A stretch of 64,000 nucleotides of DNA from Epiperipatus broadwayi (GCA_028023455.1 JAQFVV010006200.1:7035506-7099505); one strand, 5' to 3'. Shown: positions 35,077 to 46,883, numbered from the stretch's first letter. Numbers and translations are program-made. Notes: generated from the sequence alone by a model not told the origin.

Positions 35077-37100
35077 AGAGATAATGAAAAAAAAGTTATA
35101 AAATTAAAGGTACACTATTATAAGAACTATTTTGAAAAGATAATGAAAGATATGGCGAAGAAAGTAAAAATAAAAAAGAAAGTTACAGATACTCTTAAAA
35201 AAAAGTAGTTTTGTTAATTTTAAAGGGAAAGCTCAAAATAGATAAGAGAATAAGATATGAAAAAAGCCCTCTATTTTTTAATACACTTTGGGAAATTAAC
35301 GTGATTTGTTCATAAACGATGAATGAAATCAATAAAGAAAAAAAATAACAACATAAAAACGGGAAAAAAAAGGTAAAATTAGATGGAAAAAAAATTAATA
35401 AGGGGGGGGGGGATCAGTCTTTATTAATATACATATATCAAAAGAATATAATTTCATTTTCGATTGCGTTTTGCAAACTTTTTTTACTAAATTTTAATTG
35501 AGTCAATATTAATCACACGGACATAATAGACGGTCGTAAATATGCCAGTTAATAAAATTACACACCAATCCTATGTTTATTTTAAAATCTTTTCCATTTT
35601 ACGAAGAGCATTTAGGTTGTTTTAAAAACTAAGTACAGTTGATTATTATTTTTCTGCGGTTATAAAAATGTACTTAAAAGAATAAAAAAGCAAAAACAAT
35701 TTGTCTTGTGGAAAGCAATAAAATTTCAACACCAATTTATAACTTTTTTTTATTTATTAAAATGTCATTTATTGTACAAAAGAAAAGTCAAACATAATAT
35801 CGAAGCTGTTTTAAAAATTTATATTTTATTTTATAAATCAATATTCAATAACAAAAGCAATTTTTTTTGTGGATATTTTAGTTCTAATAATATTTTCATC
35901 GCAAATGCCAATAATTGTAATCGTTTTTAATGGTAATAAAAAAGTTTTGAATGTACTTTAATGCATACATGTGTGCCTATGCATGTATTTTACTCCCTCG
36001 TCGTACATATGTAAACCTAAAAAAGTTAAAATGTAAAACAATGACTGCTGGGCAAAGCTATAATACCTCTTAATAATGTTACAGTAAAAAGAAGGCATTA
36101 TTCGAATTACTAGTTGCCAAATGCTGGGAATTTGAGAAACTGCTTTTCTTATTTTACTTTTAAAAATATCTACTAACTAATATTAAATGGTAAGTGAGTT
36201 AGTTATACTCTGGATACTTTAAGAAGTTTTAAGCTGACTTTAAACTAAAAAAAATCAATTTTTATCTGGCTGAGTTTGAAACCATATTGTGAGCGTAGTA
36301 AATAAATATTCTATTATTACACTATGAAATATGGGAATAAATTAGGATTATTAGCATGTGATCTATATATGTAAGATGAGCCAGACAATAAACACCCTAC
36401 TAAAATTTTATATTTTGTGTATTAAATTTAATTTCTTTTAAACAAATCGTTAAAGTCTTTTTTTTTTATTTCTGATATAAATATCGAATACAAACGATTG
36501 TTTTGTATTACTTTATACTCAACTGTGAAGATTTAAATGCTGCATGCACCACACACACACACATCCCTATTATTATTTTTAAAAAAGCTATAACTTTTTT
36601 TTTTACTCTACGGAATGATTAGCTAGTATCCTCAAGTGTTGACTAAGTTCAACCTTGTGGCAAGAAAAATAGTAGAAACAAGATTTTTTTTGTCAACTCC
36701 AAAGTTTCATATTTTTAATGCATTAAAGTATTTAATAAATATGATATCGTTTTGTGCTATAAAATAATAAAGTTCCTGTGCAGATTTAAGCACTTCATGC
36801 ATATTTTATGCATCAAATATGAGACAGACATAGAATTTGTAAATAATATGTTCTTTGTTCTAAAAAATGAAAACTTCTACTGTATTCAACACCATTGTAG
36901 ATTAATTTTCATTGTAAATATGTAATTTTTTAAATAAATTTCGTCATCATCTTCATGATATTTTAGTATTTAACTTTTTTTTAAGATAAACTAAAGAGTT
37001 GTCATTGCACCAAAATCCAATCTAAAAGTTCTAGATTGGTTTGAAATGCACTTTTCTAGTTTTTAGTTAATTACTACTACTAATAAAGTACTAGCATCTA
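35077..37100. other. A/T-rich non-coding DNA
   Basis: No gene is supported. A run of G residues occurs near 35402 and a short CA run near 36551. The frame at 35706-35930 is phenylalanine/asparagine/lysine-rich and not recognised. Confidence 0.6.
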
Positions 37101-37954
37101 TAAAACTCTCCATAGAGTAGTGCCACTCAGTGCCCGCCAGAGTAATCAATGGATGTCAGAAGGCTTGTGCATAAAATACCCACCTAGTGCCTACTCATCC
37201 AATATCCCCAGACTAGTTTCTGGCTTGTGGCCTTCGTCAATGAGGAGCCTTGAATCTGCGAGCACTGCACCTAGATCTTAGGATTTATTGCAACTTTCCA
37301 GCAGCCACCTTTTATCTCTACTTAACTACAAAACTGTGAGCCTCAAATTGAAAACACTATAATATTTTTAATCCAAGCTCATTATCTTATATAATCATAT
37401 ATGTCTGAACTCAGTTCAGTGCCTATACATTTTGGTTCTTTAATAACCATAGCCACCACTATCCTATTAGGCAGGATTGAGTGGCAGTGTGTATAGAGAG
37501 TTTTGCCTGTTTTAATAACAGTTACAAGTAAGCATAAAAAATGGTGATCATGTGATGTTTATTGGCTTAAAATCAATCCTGCCTAATAAGATAGTGGTAG
37601 CTATGGTTATTAAAGAACTAAAGTCACCAAAATGTATAGGTACTGAACTGAGTTCAGACCTACATGACTATATAAGCTAATGAGCTTGGATTGAAAATAT
37701 AATAGTGTTTTCAATTTGAGTCTCATAGTTTTGTAGTTAAGTACAGATAAAAGGTGTTTGCTGGAGGGCTGCATTAGATCCTAAGATTAAGTACAGTGCT
37801 CTCAGATACAAGGCTCCTCACTGACAAAGGCCACAATCCAAAAACTAGTCTGGGGTCATTGGATGAATAGGCACTAGATGGGGATTTTATGCACAAGCCT
37901 TATGGCATCCATTGATTACTCTGGCTTGTACTGAGTGGCAATAGGTATAGAGAG
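37101..37954. repeat. Long palindrome of about 850 bases built from two P1 repeats (copy 2)
   Basis: The left arm begins AAAACTCTCCATAGAGTAGT and the right arm ends with the inverted counterpart GCAATAGGTATAGAGAG. Both arms carry the P1 blocks (CTAGTTTCTGGCTTGTGGCC on the left, GGCCACAATCCAAAAACTAG on the right) and then extend inward for about another 180 bases of paired sequence not seen in the other copies, including CAGCAGCCACCTTTT region, ATGTCTGAACTCAGTTCAGT and ATTAGGCAGGATTGA. The centre (about 37490-37565) contains a P1 end (GAGAGTTTTGCCTGTTTTAA) and the P1 outer flank ATGGTGATCATGTGATGTTT. This looks like P1 insertion followed by inverted duplication. No coding sequence. Confidence 0.75.
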
Positions 37955-39251
37955 ATGATAACTCCTGGACAAAATCAAATAGGCTGTCTTTACCCTGGTT
38001 GGACAAATTAACTTCATACTTGAATTAGACTCACAACATAATAATACCGGACATTATCATATGTTGGTAATAGACTCTATAGTGGAGTCACTATCTTTGA
38101 TTGTCGAAAGTAGGTCTAGAGATCTTTTAGCAGATCTCACAAATCTTCATTATAATTTATGTAAGTCTTAAGGACAGGTCATAAGTAGGATTTGTAAATA
38201 ATAATATTAGATTACGGTTCTGTAATATTAATATATTGTATTTATTTGTTTTTCTGATAGCTTACACTCCAGTCCAAAAAGAAATAATCGCATTGGACAA
38301 AGCACAATCCAATCTGAAAGTACTTGTCTTTTGTGAATATTAATTGTCAAACAAATGATTTTATACCCTAGCCTTCAGAATATTAATAAGATTTTGGGCA
38401 ACATTTTATGAAAAATATCATGTTGTAAATTTAGAAATAAAATAATCAACTTCTTGTTTTTAATTGGTTCAAATAAAACCAAGAAACTGACTATAAATTA
38501 TTCCAACATCCACTAACGTGATATGTTTTAGTAAACTACCATAACGTAACAATTCCATACGATATATTTTTGGTCATTATAAAAACAATTTTTGTACATT
38601 TCTGTTTGAAGTAAATGAAAAAGTTATATAACGAACAACAAAAAAAAGATTTCAGCTAAATTTCTGCAAAAAAGTTAACGTATTTTATTAAAACTCCAAT
38701 TCACTTTTTTTAAAAAAACTGTGAATAAACTATTAAGGCCAATTTATTAATAAAATACACGGTAAAGTTATATATATATTAGAACAAACATTTGTTTAAA
38801 CTTTATTCAAACTATTTAAGTACAGTTTATTTATTTAATGTTTTTGTCGCAACATTAGGTTTTTATTAATAAAATATTTAATAAATTAATTATGAATTTA
38901 TTATGTCAGTTTATCAAAGTTAATCGTAATCTTTATTGCAGCAATTGTTAATTAAGATGATAAAAGTTTTAATATAAAGTCTTTATTTTTAATTGTGTAG
39001 ATAAATTAATAAGAAACTGTTACTTTATCGCGATTCAAGAAAAAAGCAATATTTCGTGAAAACTTCTAAAAAAAATATACAAGTACTTTGCTATAAATGT
39101 TTCCTTAAAAATATCACGTAAATAATTAAAGATCTCAATTAAATTAAAAAAAAAACTATATTTATGAGTGGTTATTTTGCGCAGAAAAAGACCTTGAAAT
39201 GCAGTGGAATTTAATTTAGAGGTATACTTCCAAATTTATTAATAAATAAAA
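37955..39251. other. A/T-rich non-coding DNA
   Basis: No gene or clear repeat was recognised. Confidence 0.6.
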
Positions 39252-39845
39252 TGTAAGTACAAGTATAGTATATATACTTAAACTAGATATAATTAAAGGG
39301 GATTTGAACCCAGACTGTCAAGCCCCCTCAGTCATCTACTCTATCTAATATATCCAATACACATGGCCACATATATGTGAAAAAGACAAATAATCTCCTA
39401 TATACATATTTCGTGCTAAACCAGCACTCATCAATTGATTTGGATCATCATTTCCCACACGCACACACACACACACGCACATATATAATCCGTGTTCGGT
39501 CTATATTAAGATAGCAAATCTATAAACTTTAATGGATAGGCTTTAGTCCTCTCCAACTAACTCTTCAGCTATCCATATCATTGAAAATCTGATGATGGAA
39601 ATGCTCAAAGCTTTTGTTGATGCCAATATTATTGCCATACCTATGTTGACCTTAAGTCAATCTGATCTCTCATATGTAGGACTCGAATTTGTTCATTTAA
39701 ATAGATAGAAGAGGGATGGGCAGAATAAAGGCTGAATGTGTAATATTTAAGTATAAGTGTAGTATATATATATACTTAAACTAGATGTAGTTAAAGGAAA
39801 TTTGAACCCAGACTTTCAAGCTCCCTCAGTAATTTACTCTATCCT
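39252..39845. repeat. Family P2 repeat, copy 2, flanked by direct repeats
   Basis: About 90 bases at 39252-39342 recur in the same orientation at 39750-39845; both include ATATACTTAAACTAGAT, TTTGAACCCAGACT and CAAGC-CCCTCAGT. The interior matches the copy at 34.4-35.1 kb, for example ATATACATATTTCGTGCTAA, GATAGCAAATCTATAAACTT and GAAAATCTGATGATGGAAA, and has a CA microsatellite near 39459. The minus strand of each flank reads CTGGGTTCAAATCCCC or a variant, a tRNA box-B-like motif. The direct repeats may be two element ends or a local duplication. Confidence 0.6.
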
Positions 39846-40980
39846 GTACACGGATTTTATAAAATATATAGATATATATATAATTTTAGTAAAATTAAAC
39901 ACCATTATATATATATCATTATATTTTATATTATATATTATATAAAAACTTCTCAGCAGTTAATATATATCGAGTTTAATACTTCTGGACTATTAAATAA
40001 ATGAAATACACTTAAACCAAAGCACAAGATAAATCTTTTTAGAGATAAAAATGGACTGTCTTTTCTTTTTATCTCAATTAATCTCAATATTTTACATAAT
40101 ACTAACTGCTGGAAAGTTTATATTTATGTATTTCATTATTTGATTTGGTATTGATAAGCAGTAAATTGAAAAATTTCGCGAAATTTAATTAAAATAGTAT
40201 AAAGTAATTTGAAATATAGCTTTAGCATAATAATATGCTTTTTAAAATCATCAATTAAAGAGACAAGACTGTCCTTGTGTTTTCCTGAAGGTATGTGATA
40301 ACGGTATTTTAGATGTATTTATTTATTGGACTATTTCCATCATCTAATATAGAGTATTGAATGTCTTTAGAAAAATTTAACTTTATTTAAATTTCCGTAC
40401 TAACCTAAAAACATCCTTTTGAGTTGGTTATTTGAAATTCAGACTTCCTTTTAAGTCAACTGTTTGAAGTTCAGACTTTATATTTATCCACAGAGGATAC
40501 TGTTGGCATATAATATTTGAGAGAGTGATTTGAACATTTTTCTATTTGAATTTTCAGATAGGATATGCATTGGGATATTTTTATATATACATATAGTATA
40601 TAATTATCACAATAAATTTTAGTGTTCTTTTACATGCATGATTTAAATATTGATAAATAATGTGATCTGAAAAAAAAAAAGAGTAACCGCTTATATTATA
40701 TATATGGATTTTATATAGAATCCATCTTCATCAGATGTGTTGAGATTTGAACATCCATAATCACGACTGGATAACACAACATCTTATAGTAGTAGAGGTT
40801 TTGGTATTTATTTACTCTACATTATAAATTTTCTAAATATTTATTAATATAAGAAGGTATGGTTATTATTTTAGCATAGCTGCAGGTATTCAAATCCCCA
40901 ATGTACCTGAGGAAATATGTTCTTTCTGATATATATATATAAAACAAAATAAATGTCCACTAATATCAATAATACAATAA
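39846..40980. other. A/T-rich non-coding DNA with a solo foldback end
   Basis: No gene is supported. At about 40335-40400, TTGGACTATTTCCATCATCT followed by TTGAATGTCTTTAGAAAAAT matches the outer end of the foldback element at 5.09-5.84 kb. A small hairpin GGATTTTATATAGAATCC lies at 40708-40725 beside CATCTTCATCAGATG. Confidence 0.6.
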
Positions 40981-41936
40981 CAAAACTTAAATATATTGTT
41001 TATTAAACCTATTGAAACTAGAGGGTATATTCCCTATTTATCTAATGTGCCACATAATTATAAGATGGCTGGTTTTAGGTCTTTTTTGTATAGAAATAAT
41101 ATTTTGTGTAAATATGCATGTGATAAAAAGAAAAATATTGAAAATTATGTAAGTGAATTATTAAGTGTAGGTTATAATATAAAAGAAATTTATCAAGTGG
41201 TTTGTCAATTTAGTAAGAAAATTAATAGAAATACTGGTGATGAAGAAATTAAGAGTAAGAAGTGGATTTCTTTGCCTTTTTATAATAATAATCAAGTAAA
41301 ATTTATGAAAAAAGTTTATAATGGTATATATAATGTTTCTTTTTATGGATCAGGTAATTTAAATAGAATGGTTAATAATTCAAAAGATAAGTTAGAAAAA
41401 AATAACATGAGTAATATAATTTATAGAATTTTTTGTGGGTGTAACTTATCATATATAGGGGAATCTAGATGTAATATAGAGAAAAGAATTAAAGAACATA
41501 AATTGTTATATAAAAGAGTTTTGAAAAATGTACAGATATGTAATGATAATAGTAATGAAGTCAAGTTATATACTGAATCTGTTTTTTATGATCATGATAG
41601 AAATTGTAATTTTAAGTTTAATTTTGATACAAATAAAATAAAAATTTTAGGACAAGAGAGAGATAATGAAAAAAGAAAAATTAAAGAGGCAGTTTTTATT
41701 AGTAGGTATAAAAATACGATAATAAACAGACAGTCAGCAAATGTTAGGATTAATGAATTGTGGGATATTTAAATCGACATGTGTTTCCGGTTGGTAATAG
41801 ATAATTCCATTTTGAAAGTTGAGTTGAAAATGATTATGAATATAATCGAAAATATTTCTTTATGAGTTTTTATTGAGTTTTTATTTATATTGTATTATAA
41901 ATTGTTTACCGTTGTTTGGAATATATTTAAGTTTTG
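40981..41936 (+). mobile_element. Penelope-like element fragment PLE-1
   Basis: A 5'-truncated Penelope-like retroelement: only the end of the ORF (after the reverse-transcriptase palm) and about 165 bases of 3' sequence remain. A 17-base inverted repeat bounds it: CAAAACTTAAATATATT at 40981-40997 and AATATATTTAAGTTTTG at 41920-41936. Penelope-like elements often carry an inverted piece of their 3' end at the 5' side. TA-rich tracts flank both ends. Confidence 0.75.
40996..41772 (+). pseudogene. PLE-1 ORF fragment: linker and GIY-YIG endonuclease
   Basis: Penelope-like elements encode a reverse transcriptase fused to a C-terminal GIY-YIG endonuclease that makes the target nicks. This open frame of 258 codons has no ATG at its left edge because the upstream part is lost. 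It starts in the post-palm region (YIPYLSNVPHNYKMAGFRSF, comparable with Y-L-x-x-S-x-H-P-x-x-K in the family). The endonuclease begins near residue 140 with IIYRIFCGCNLSYIGES, where IIY and YIG correspond to the GIY and YIG motifs and a C-x-C pair sits between them. EKRIKEHK supplies the catalytic arginine, and KRKIKEAVFI the expected glutamate region. No stop interrupts the fragment. The reverse-transcriptase catalytic aspartates are absent, so it is not autonomous. Confidence 0.8.
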
Positions 41937-41983
41937 TTATATATATATATATAAACATTACAAGCATAAAGCTAAACTAGTCA

Positions 41984-42998
41984 ATATAAAATCAAAACTA
42001 CCCCAAATCTAAAATTAAACCAGACCAGCATAAAAATAATATTAAAACACAACCTAAGGTTTCACTACTACAAGCAGACTTCTCACGTGTAAAGAACTAC
42101 AAAAAAACTACACAATATATATACTATTAAAAACTACCCACAAATCCATTCACTTCCCATCCACCCTTAATATTAAAAGAACTCTTAAATAAGTTAATTG
42201 CTTCAGAATAATAAATTTTCAATAAAAAGACTCTTTAATTCTTCTTTTGATTTCATTTCTCTCAAAGAAGACAACCTTAGCTTATTATTTGAGTGTTGGA
42301 TACTCTGATAAATTTGTTAAAAGTATTTTATTTAATAGTAATATTGTAAGGATGTAAAGGTTATAGAAAAATATGATTTTATTTCTTTGCTATTTAAATT
42401 GTCTTCTTATAAATTTGTGTGTAGAAATAGTAAATTGTTTGGAAATAAGAAAATTGCTTGGAAAAGGGGTGTTACATTGAATAATTTATTAGATAATACA
42501 AAAGAAGTTTTTGATAGAAAGACTATTCCTGGTGTAGTATATTTTAGTCCTTGTTTATTTTGTAAGAAGGTTTACATAGGTCAGAGTAATTTGAGTTTAA
42601 ATGAAAGAATAAAGGTTCATAAAAGTAGAGTTAAAAATAGATATCTTAGTTCTGCTTTGTATGTTCATGAAAAAGATACAGGGCACACTTTGATTTTGAT
42701 GAAGCTAAGGTTGTCTTCTTTGAGAGAAATAAAATCAAAAGAAGAATTAAAGAGTCTTTATTATTGAAAATTTATTATTCTGAAGCAATTAACTTATTTA
42801 AGAGTTCTTTTAATATTAAGGGTGGATGGGAAGTGAATGGATTTGTGGGTAGTTTTTAATAGTATATACATTGTGTAGTTTTCTTGTAGTTCTTTACACT
42901 TGAGAAGTCTGCTTGTAGCAGTGAAACCTTAGGTTGTGTTTTAATATTATTTTTATGCTGGTCTGGTTTAATTTTAGATTTGGGGTAGTTTTGATTTT
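41984..42998 (+). mobile_element. Penelope-like element fragment PLE-2 with inverted 3' end
   Basis: The last 300 bases of this fragment (about 42702-42998) are repeated as an inverted copy at 41984-42283, nearly identical by eye. Between them lies a plus-strand GIY-YIG ORF remnant. The inverted repeat therefore includes the C-terminal coding end and the 3' UTR (for example CAAAACTACCCCAAATCTAA on the left against TTAGATTTGGGGTAGTTTTG on the right). A truncated inverted copy beside a truncated main copy is a recurring configuration of Penelope-like elements. The right end meets the tail of the RTE element. Confidence 0.8.
42387..42860 (+). pseudogene. PLE-2 GIY-YIG endonuclease (truncated, one frameshift)
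   Basis: The first frame (42387 to about 42695) contains IAWKRGVTLNNLL, a linker motif of Penelope-like proteins, then GVVYFSPCLFCKKVYIGQS, in which GVVY and VYIG are the GIY-YIG motifs with a C-x2-C pair between them. LNERIKVHK carries the catalytic arginine and ALYVHEKDTGH the conserved histidines. Near 42690 the reading moves to another frame and continues as FDFDEAKVVFFERNKIKRRI, then KESLLL with the catalytic glutamate, ending at TAA 42858-42860 (NGFVGSF). It differs clearly from PLE-1 (C-x2-C instead of C-x-C), so two subfamilies are present. The reverse transcriptase is missing. Confidence 0.75.
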
Positions 42999-43010
42999 AT
43001 ATATATATAT

Positions 43011-43058
43011 CATCATCATCATCATTTGATATTATATATATATATCATCATCATCAAC
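43011..43058 (-). repeat. RTE 3' tail of TGA repeats
   Basis: On the minus strand the coding end ...GGT is followed by TGATGATGATGA, a TATA-rich spacer, then another TGATGATGATGATGA and TATATA. The first TGA is the stop codon. Two clusters suggest slippage or a duplicated tail during target-primed reverse transcription. Confidence 0.75.
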
Positions 43059-46009
43059 CATTATCAATCCACTGCAGGATGAAGGTCTCTCCAAGTTTAA
43101 TCCATCTTCTCCGATCTTTAGCTTCTCTTCTCCACAACACCCCTGCACATTTTCTTATTTCATCCATCCATCTCACATGTGGTCTCTTTCTGGGTCTTTT
43201 ACAATCTCTTGGAATCCAGTTTAAAATTTCAATTGTCCATCTATTATCATCTCTTCTAGCAATATGTCCAGCCCAACTCCATTTCAATCTTTTAATTTTT
43301 TCAATAAGGTCAGTAACACCTGTTTGTTGTCTTACCCATACATTGCGTTTTCGATCTCTTCTTGTTACTCCCAACATACATCTCTCCATACTCCTTTGAG
43401 TGGTCTGAAGTCTCTGTATTGCTCTTCTATTAAGTGTCCAAGTCTCAGATCCATAAGTAAGAACTGGTAAAACACATTTGTTAAAAACCATCCTTTTCAA
43501 ACACATAGGCATATTTCCTTTTAGTATCAAGTTATTTCTACCAAAAGCACTCCAACCAAGTTTAATTCTATGATTAATTTCCTCCATTATGTTTCCATCT
43601 GTATTAATAATCTGACCAAGGTATTTGTAACTGTTAACTTCTTCTAATTCTTCATAATCAATCTTTATTTTCATATTTTGAGCAAATCGATTAAACATTA
43701 CTTTAGTCTTTTTAACATTTATCTTTAGTCCTACTTTTCTACTTCCATCTGCTAACTCCTGCAACATTTCCTGCAGCTCTGAAGCATTATTTGCAAAAAC
43801 AACTACATCATCTGCGAAATCTAAATGACTTAAATACTCTCCATTTACTTTCACTCCTTTAGTTTCCCATTTTAATCCACAAAATACTTCTTGCAGCACT
43901 GCTGTAAAGAGTTTTGGAGATATGGAGTCACCTTGTCTTACACCTTTCTCAATGTTGATTTTTCCAGTATCATTATGTAATCTAATTGTTGCTGTTGCAT
44001 TTTTATAAATATTCTTTAAAATATGACAATATCCTGGATCTATACCTTGATGATCCAATGCTTTAATCACTGAAGAAATGTGTATAGAATCGAATGCCTT
44101 TTCATAATCTACAAATCCAAAACATAATGACAACTCATATTTATTTGTCCTTTCTATGACTTCTCTCAATACCTGGATATGATCTATTGTACTAAAACCA
44201 CTTTTAAATCCAGCTTGTTCTCTTGGTTGGTGGAAATCCAAAGTTCTCTGTAGACGAGTTGTAATTATCTTGGTAAAAATTTTATATAAAACTGATAAAA
44301 GGCTGATAGGTCTGTAATTTCTAATATCTTCTTTATCACCTTTTTTAAATATTAATATTATTACTGCATTCTTCCAATCTTCCGGTACATCTTTATCATT
44401 TAGACATTTGGTATATAACTTTGCTAAAATTGTTTCTATTTCTTCACCTGCTTCTTTTAATATATCAATTATAATTCCATCATTTCCTGGAGCCTTTCCT
44501 TTCTTCATACACTTAATTGCATGTCTCACTTCTTCATTTAAAATTCTGGGCAATTCGGAAGATGTAATAGATATAGGAGGTACTTGTTCTTTATTACTAT
44601 ATAATTCTTGATAAAAATCTTCTACCAATTTCATGATGTCATCTCTCTTTTTAGTAATAATTCCATCTTTTTTTCTTATTGCAGATATAAATTTCCTACC
44701 AATACCAAAATGTTGTTTAACATTTTTGAGACTTTTATTTTCTTCTACAGCTTTCCTTGCTATTTCACAGTTATACTTTCTTATATCATTTTCAACTCTT
44801 TTCCATACCATTTTACAAAATTCGAGATATTCAATTCTTTTTAATACATCATTTTTGTATATCTTCATATTCCTTCTTTTCTTCATAAATTCTCTAGTCT
44901 CAGTAGAAATTTTATTAGTCAATTGCTGCTTTTTTCTACCAGCTATGTTTGTTGCAGTTTTTAAAAGTGTATCAGTTATTTTCATATTAATTTCATTCAA
45001 ATCTGAATCATGTTCAAAATCTCCTAACACTTGAAACCTATTTGTAAGTTCTAATTTAAATTCATTAGAATGTTTCTGAAGATTAGGAATATCAACTGTA
45101 AATATTGTTTTTCTTAATAATTTTTGTCTCTCTAGTTTTACATTAACACGTAACTTACACCTTACTAATCGATGATCACTTCCTGTGTTAAATTTATTAA
45201 GAACATTACAATCTTGAAATATGTATTTTCTGTTAGTCAAAATATAATCCAATTCTGCTGTACCTTCATTTGGATGCTTCCATGTCCATTTCCTTTTAAC
45301 ATTTTTCTCAAAAAATGAATTCATAATATAAAGTTTTTCTTTTTCTGCAAACTCCACAAGTCTATGTCCTCTCTCATTTCTATTACCATAACCAAAATTA
45401 CCTACAGCAATTTCATCTTTCATTCATCTACCAATTCTAGCATTAAAGTCTCCCATAACAATTTTAAAATGTTGTTTACTCTGATCAAAAGCCTTTTGTA
45501 CATCCATATAAAAATCTTCTACTACTTCATCACTATGAGAACTTGTTGGGGCATAAACCTGAATTATCTGCTTTGGTTCTGCTATTAAGTTGTATAACTA
45601 ATCTTGCCACTCTGTCTGATACACCATCAATCTCCACAATATTGTTCTTCCACTTTTTATTTATAATGAATCCTACTCCACTTGTATTTCCAATATGTGT
45701 GCCTTTATAATAGAGTATATGTCCACTTTTTAAATCAATTGTTTCTTCTCCTTTTCTTCTAACTTCACAAAGTCCAATAATGTCCCATTTAATATAAGAC
45801 AGTTCTTCTTCTAATTCTTGCAATCTTCCTTCACTTGAAAGTGATCTGCAGTTGTAAGTACCTAAATAAAAAGTCATCATCAAATGGCAGCCTGGGTCCG
45901 CAATCAGGGGATTCTTAGCACCCTCCGCCTTTGGCCACCAACCGCTGCCTTGGTTGGTGACTTTACAGCCTCCTGGGAATAAGGGCCATGCTTTATTTTT
46001 GTCTGTCAT
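43054..46009 (-). pseudogene. RTE ORF: AP-type endonuclease and reverse transcriptase (one stop, one frameshift)
   Basis: The protein would be about 985 residues, a usual RTE length, from ATG 46007-46009. The endonuclease shows TYNCRSL, GLCEVRRKG with the catalytic glutamate, GVGFIINKKW, and, after a frameshift near 45575, VYAPTS and MGDFNARIGR. A TGA at 45422-45424 interrupts the frame next to GR, where tryptophan would be a simple ancestral codon. The frame then stays open for 789 residues: SDHRLV (82-84 for SDH), NYRPISLLS (about 379-387), FVDYEKAFD (437-445), GVRQGDSISP (494-503) and catalytic FADD (536-539). The C-terminus, WIKLGETFILQWIDNG, matches the W-x-x-L-x-E-x-x-x-x-QW end of RTE/BovB proteins. 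The stop codon TGA is the first unit of the 3' tail repeat. Decay is slight, suggesting a fairly young copy. Confidence 0.9.
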
Positions 46010-46332
46010 AATTGTATATATGTATTGGAAAAATATTTATCATTTACACAAACATTCATTCTGCCTTATCAGGCACTGAGAAGAAAGACCATGGTGTTTC
46101 TTGATCTTAAACTCAGAGGTAAAAAGCCAATAAACTCACCACGCTGGCTAATGCATGTTGGTGAGCAGCCCATCCATGTTCATATACTATATGAATAATC
46201 ACATAGTAATAACAGCTGCAATGACAAGAACGTATGGAGTGGACATTAGGAATTTGCCCTGCTCGGTTCCTTTAAGGCCTCCAAGAGGAATCAAAGGGTC
46301 TCCTTTCAGTTAATAGCAAACTTCTTTCTGCA

Positions 46333-46335
<3 letters not shown>

Positions 46336-46397
<62 letters not shown>
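46336..46397. repeat. TA microsatellite
   Basis: About 60 bases of uninterrupted alternating T and A, at the presumed 5' border of the RTE element. Confidence 0.9.
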
Positions 46398-46402
<5 letters not shown>

Positions 46403-46883
46403 CATTAGATAAATCAGTAACAATTATAAGTAATGTTAAGTTATCCTACACCATGTATAGAAAAATTTATGATCTTTCTAGCATCAATGTTTGCTGAAAG
46501 AGTCAATCAATCTCTGCTGAATGTAGGTTTCTATCATAACTTACATCATCAGCAGTCTTAAAACCAATTGCAACCTCATCAAATATGGCAACACAATTAT
46601 ATATTTAAACACAATCACACAATGTTTGATTTGTTGTAAAAATTTGTAAGTAGTTTTAGCAATAGTTCAATGATGCCTTCTTTGTATTAGTTCATCCATT
46701 TATTTATCCATTCATTCATACATCTATCTATAAAATAACTATGTTTACAATACCCCTGCATACCTCAATTTCAAATAATTAGAAAAAGTTACTGGTAATT
46801 GAACATATTGTGCAGTATGTTGTTGGTGTTATTTATTAGTTAATAAAGAAGGATGTATTAGTTTATACCTTAGTGTGTTCATA

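Larger units (their letters stand above)
42999..46336 (-). mobile_element. RTE-clade non-LTR retrotransposon, near complete
   Basis: A minus-strand LINE with a single endonuclease/reverse-transcriptase frame and almost no 3' UTR. The 3' end is a short tandem repeat of TGA/GAT units (43011-43058), occurring as two clusters separated by TATA-rich sequence, a typical RTE tail. Upstream of the ORF, about 46010-46336 is GC-richer than the surroundings and is probably the 5' UTR, ending at a TA microsatellite. The left border is also TA-rich, so the element may have inserted into an AT microsatellite and a target duplication cannot be defined. Confidence 0.85.

Noticed and set aside
40700-40760. 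Possible hammerhead ribozyme near the Penelope-like fragments
   Set aside because: The minus strand has CTGATGA beside a small hairpin, but the required GAAA box after a stem II is absent. Similar CTGATGA words at 34.6 and 39.6 kb also lack a proper stem II.
43079-45034. Plus-strand frames across the RTE element
   Set aside because: They are antisense shadows of the minus-strand RTE protein and have no independent motif.
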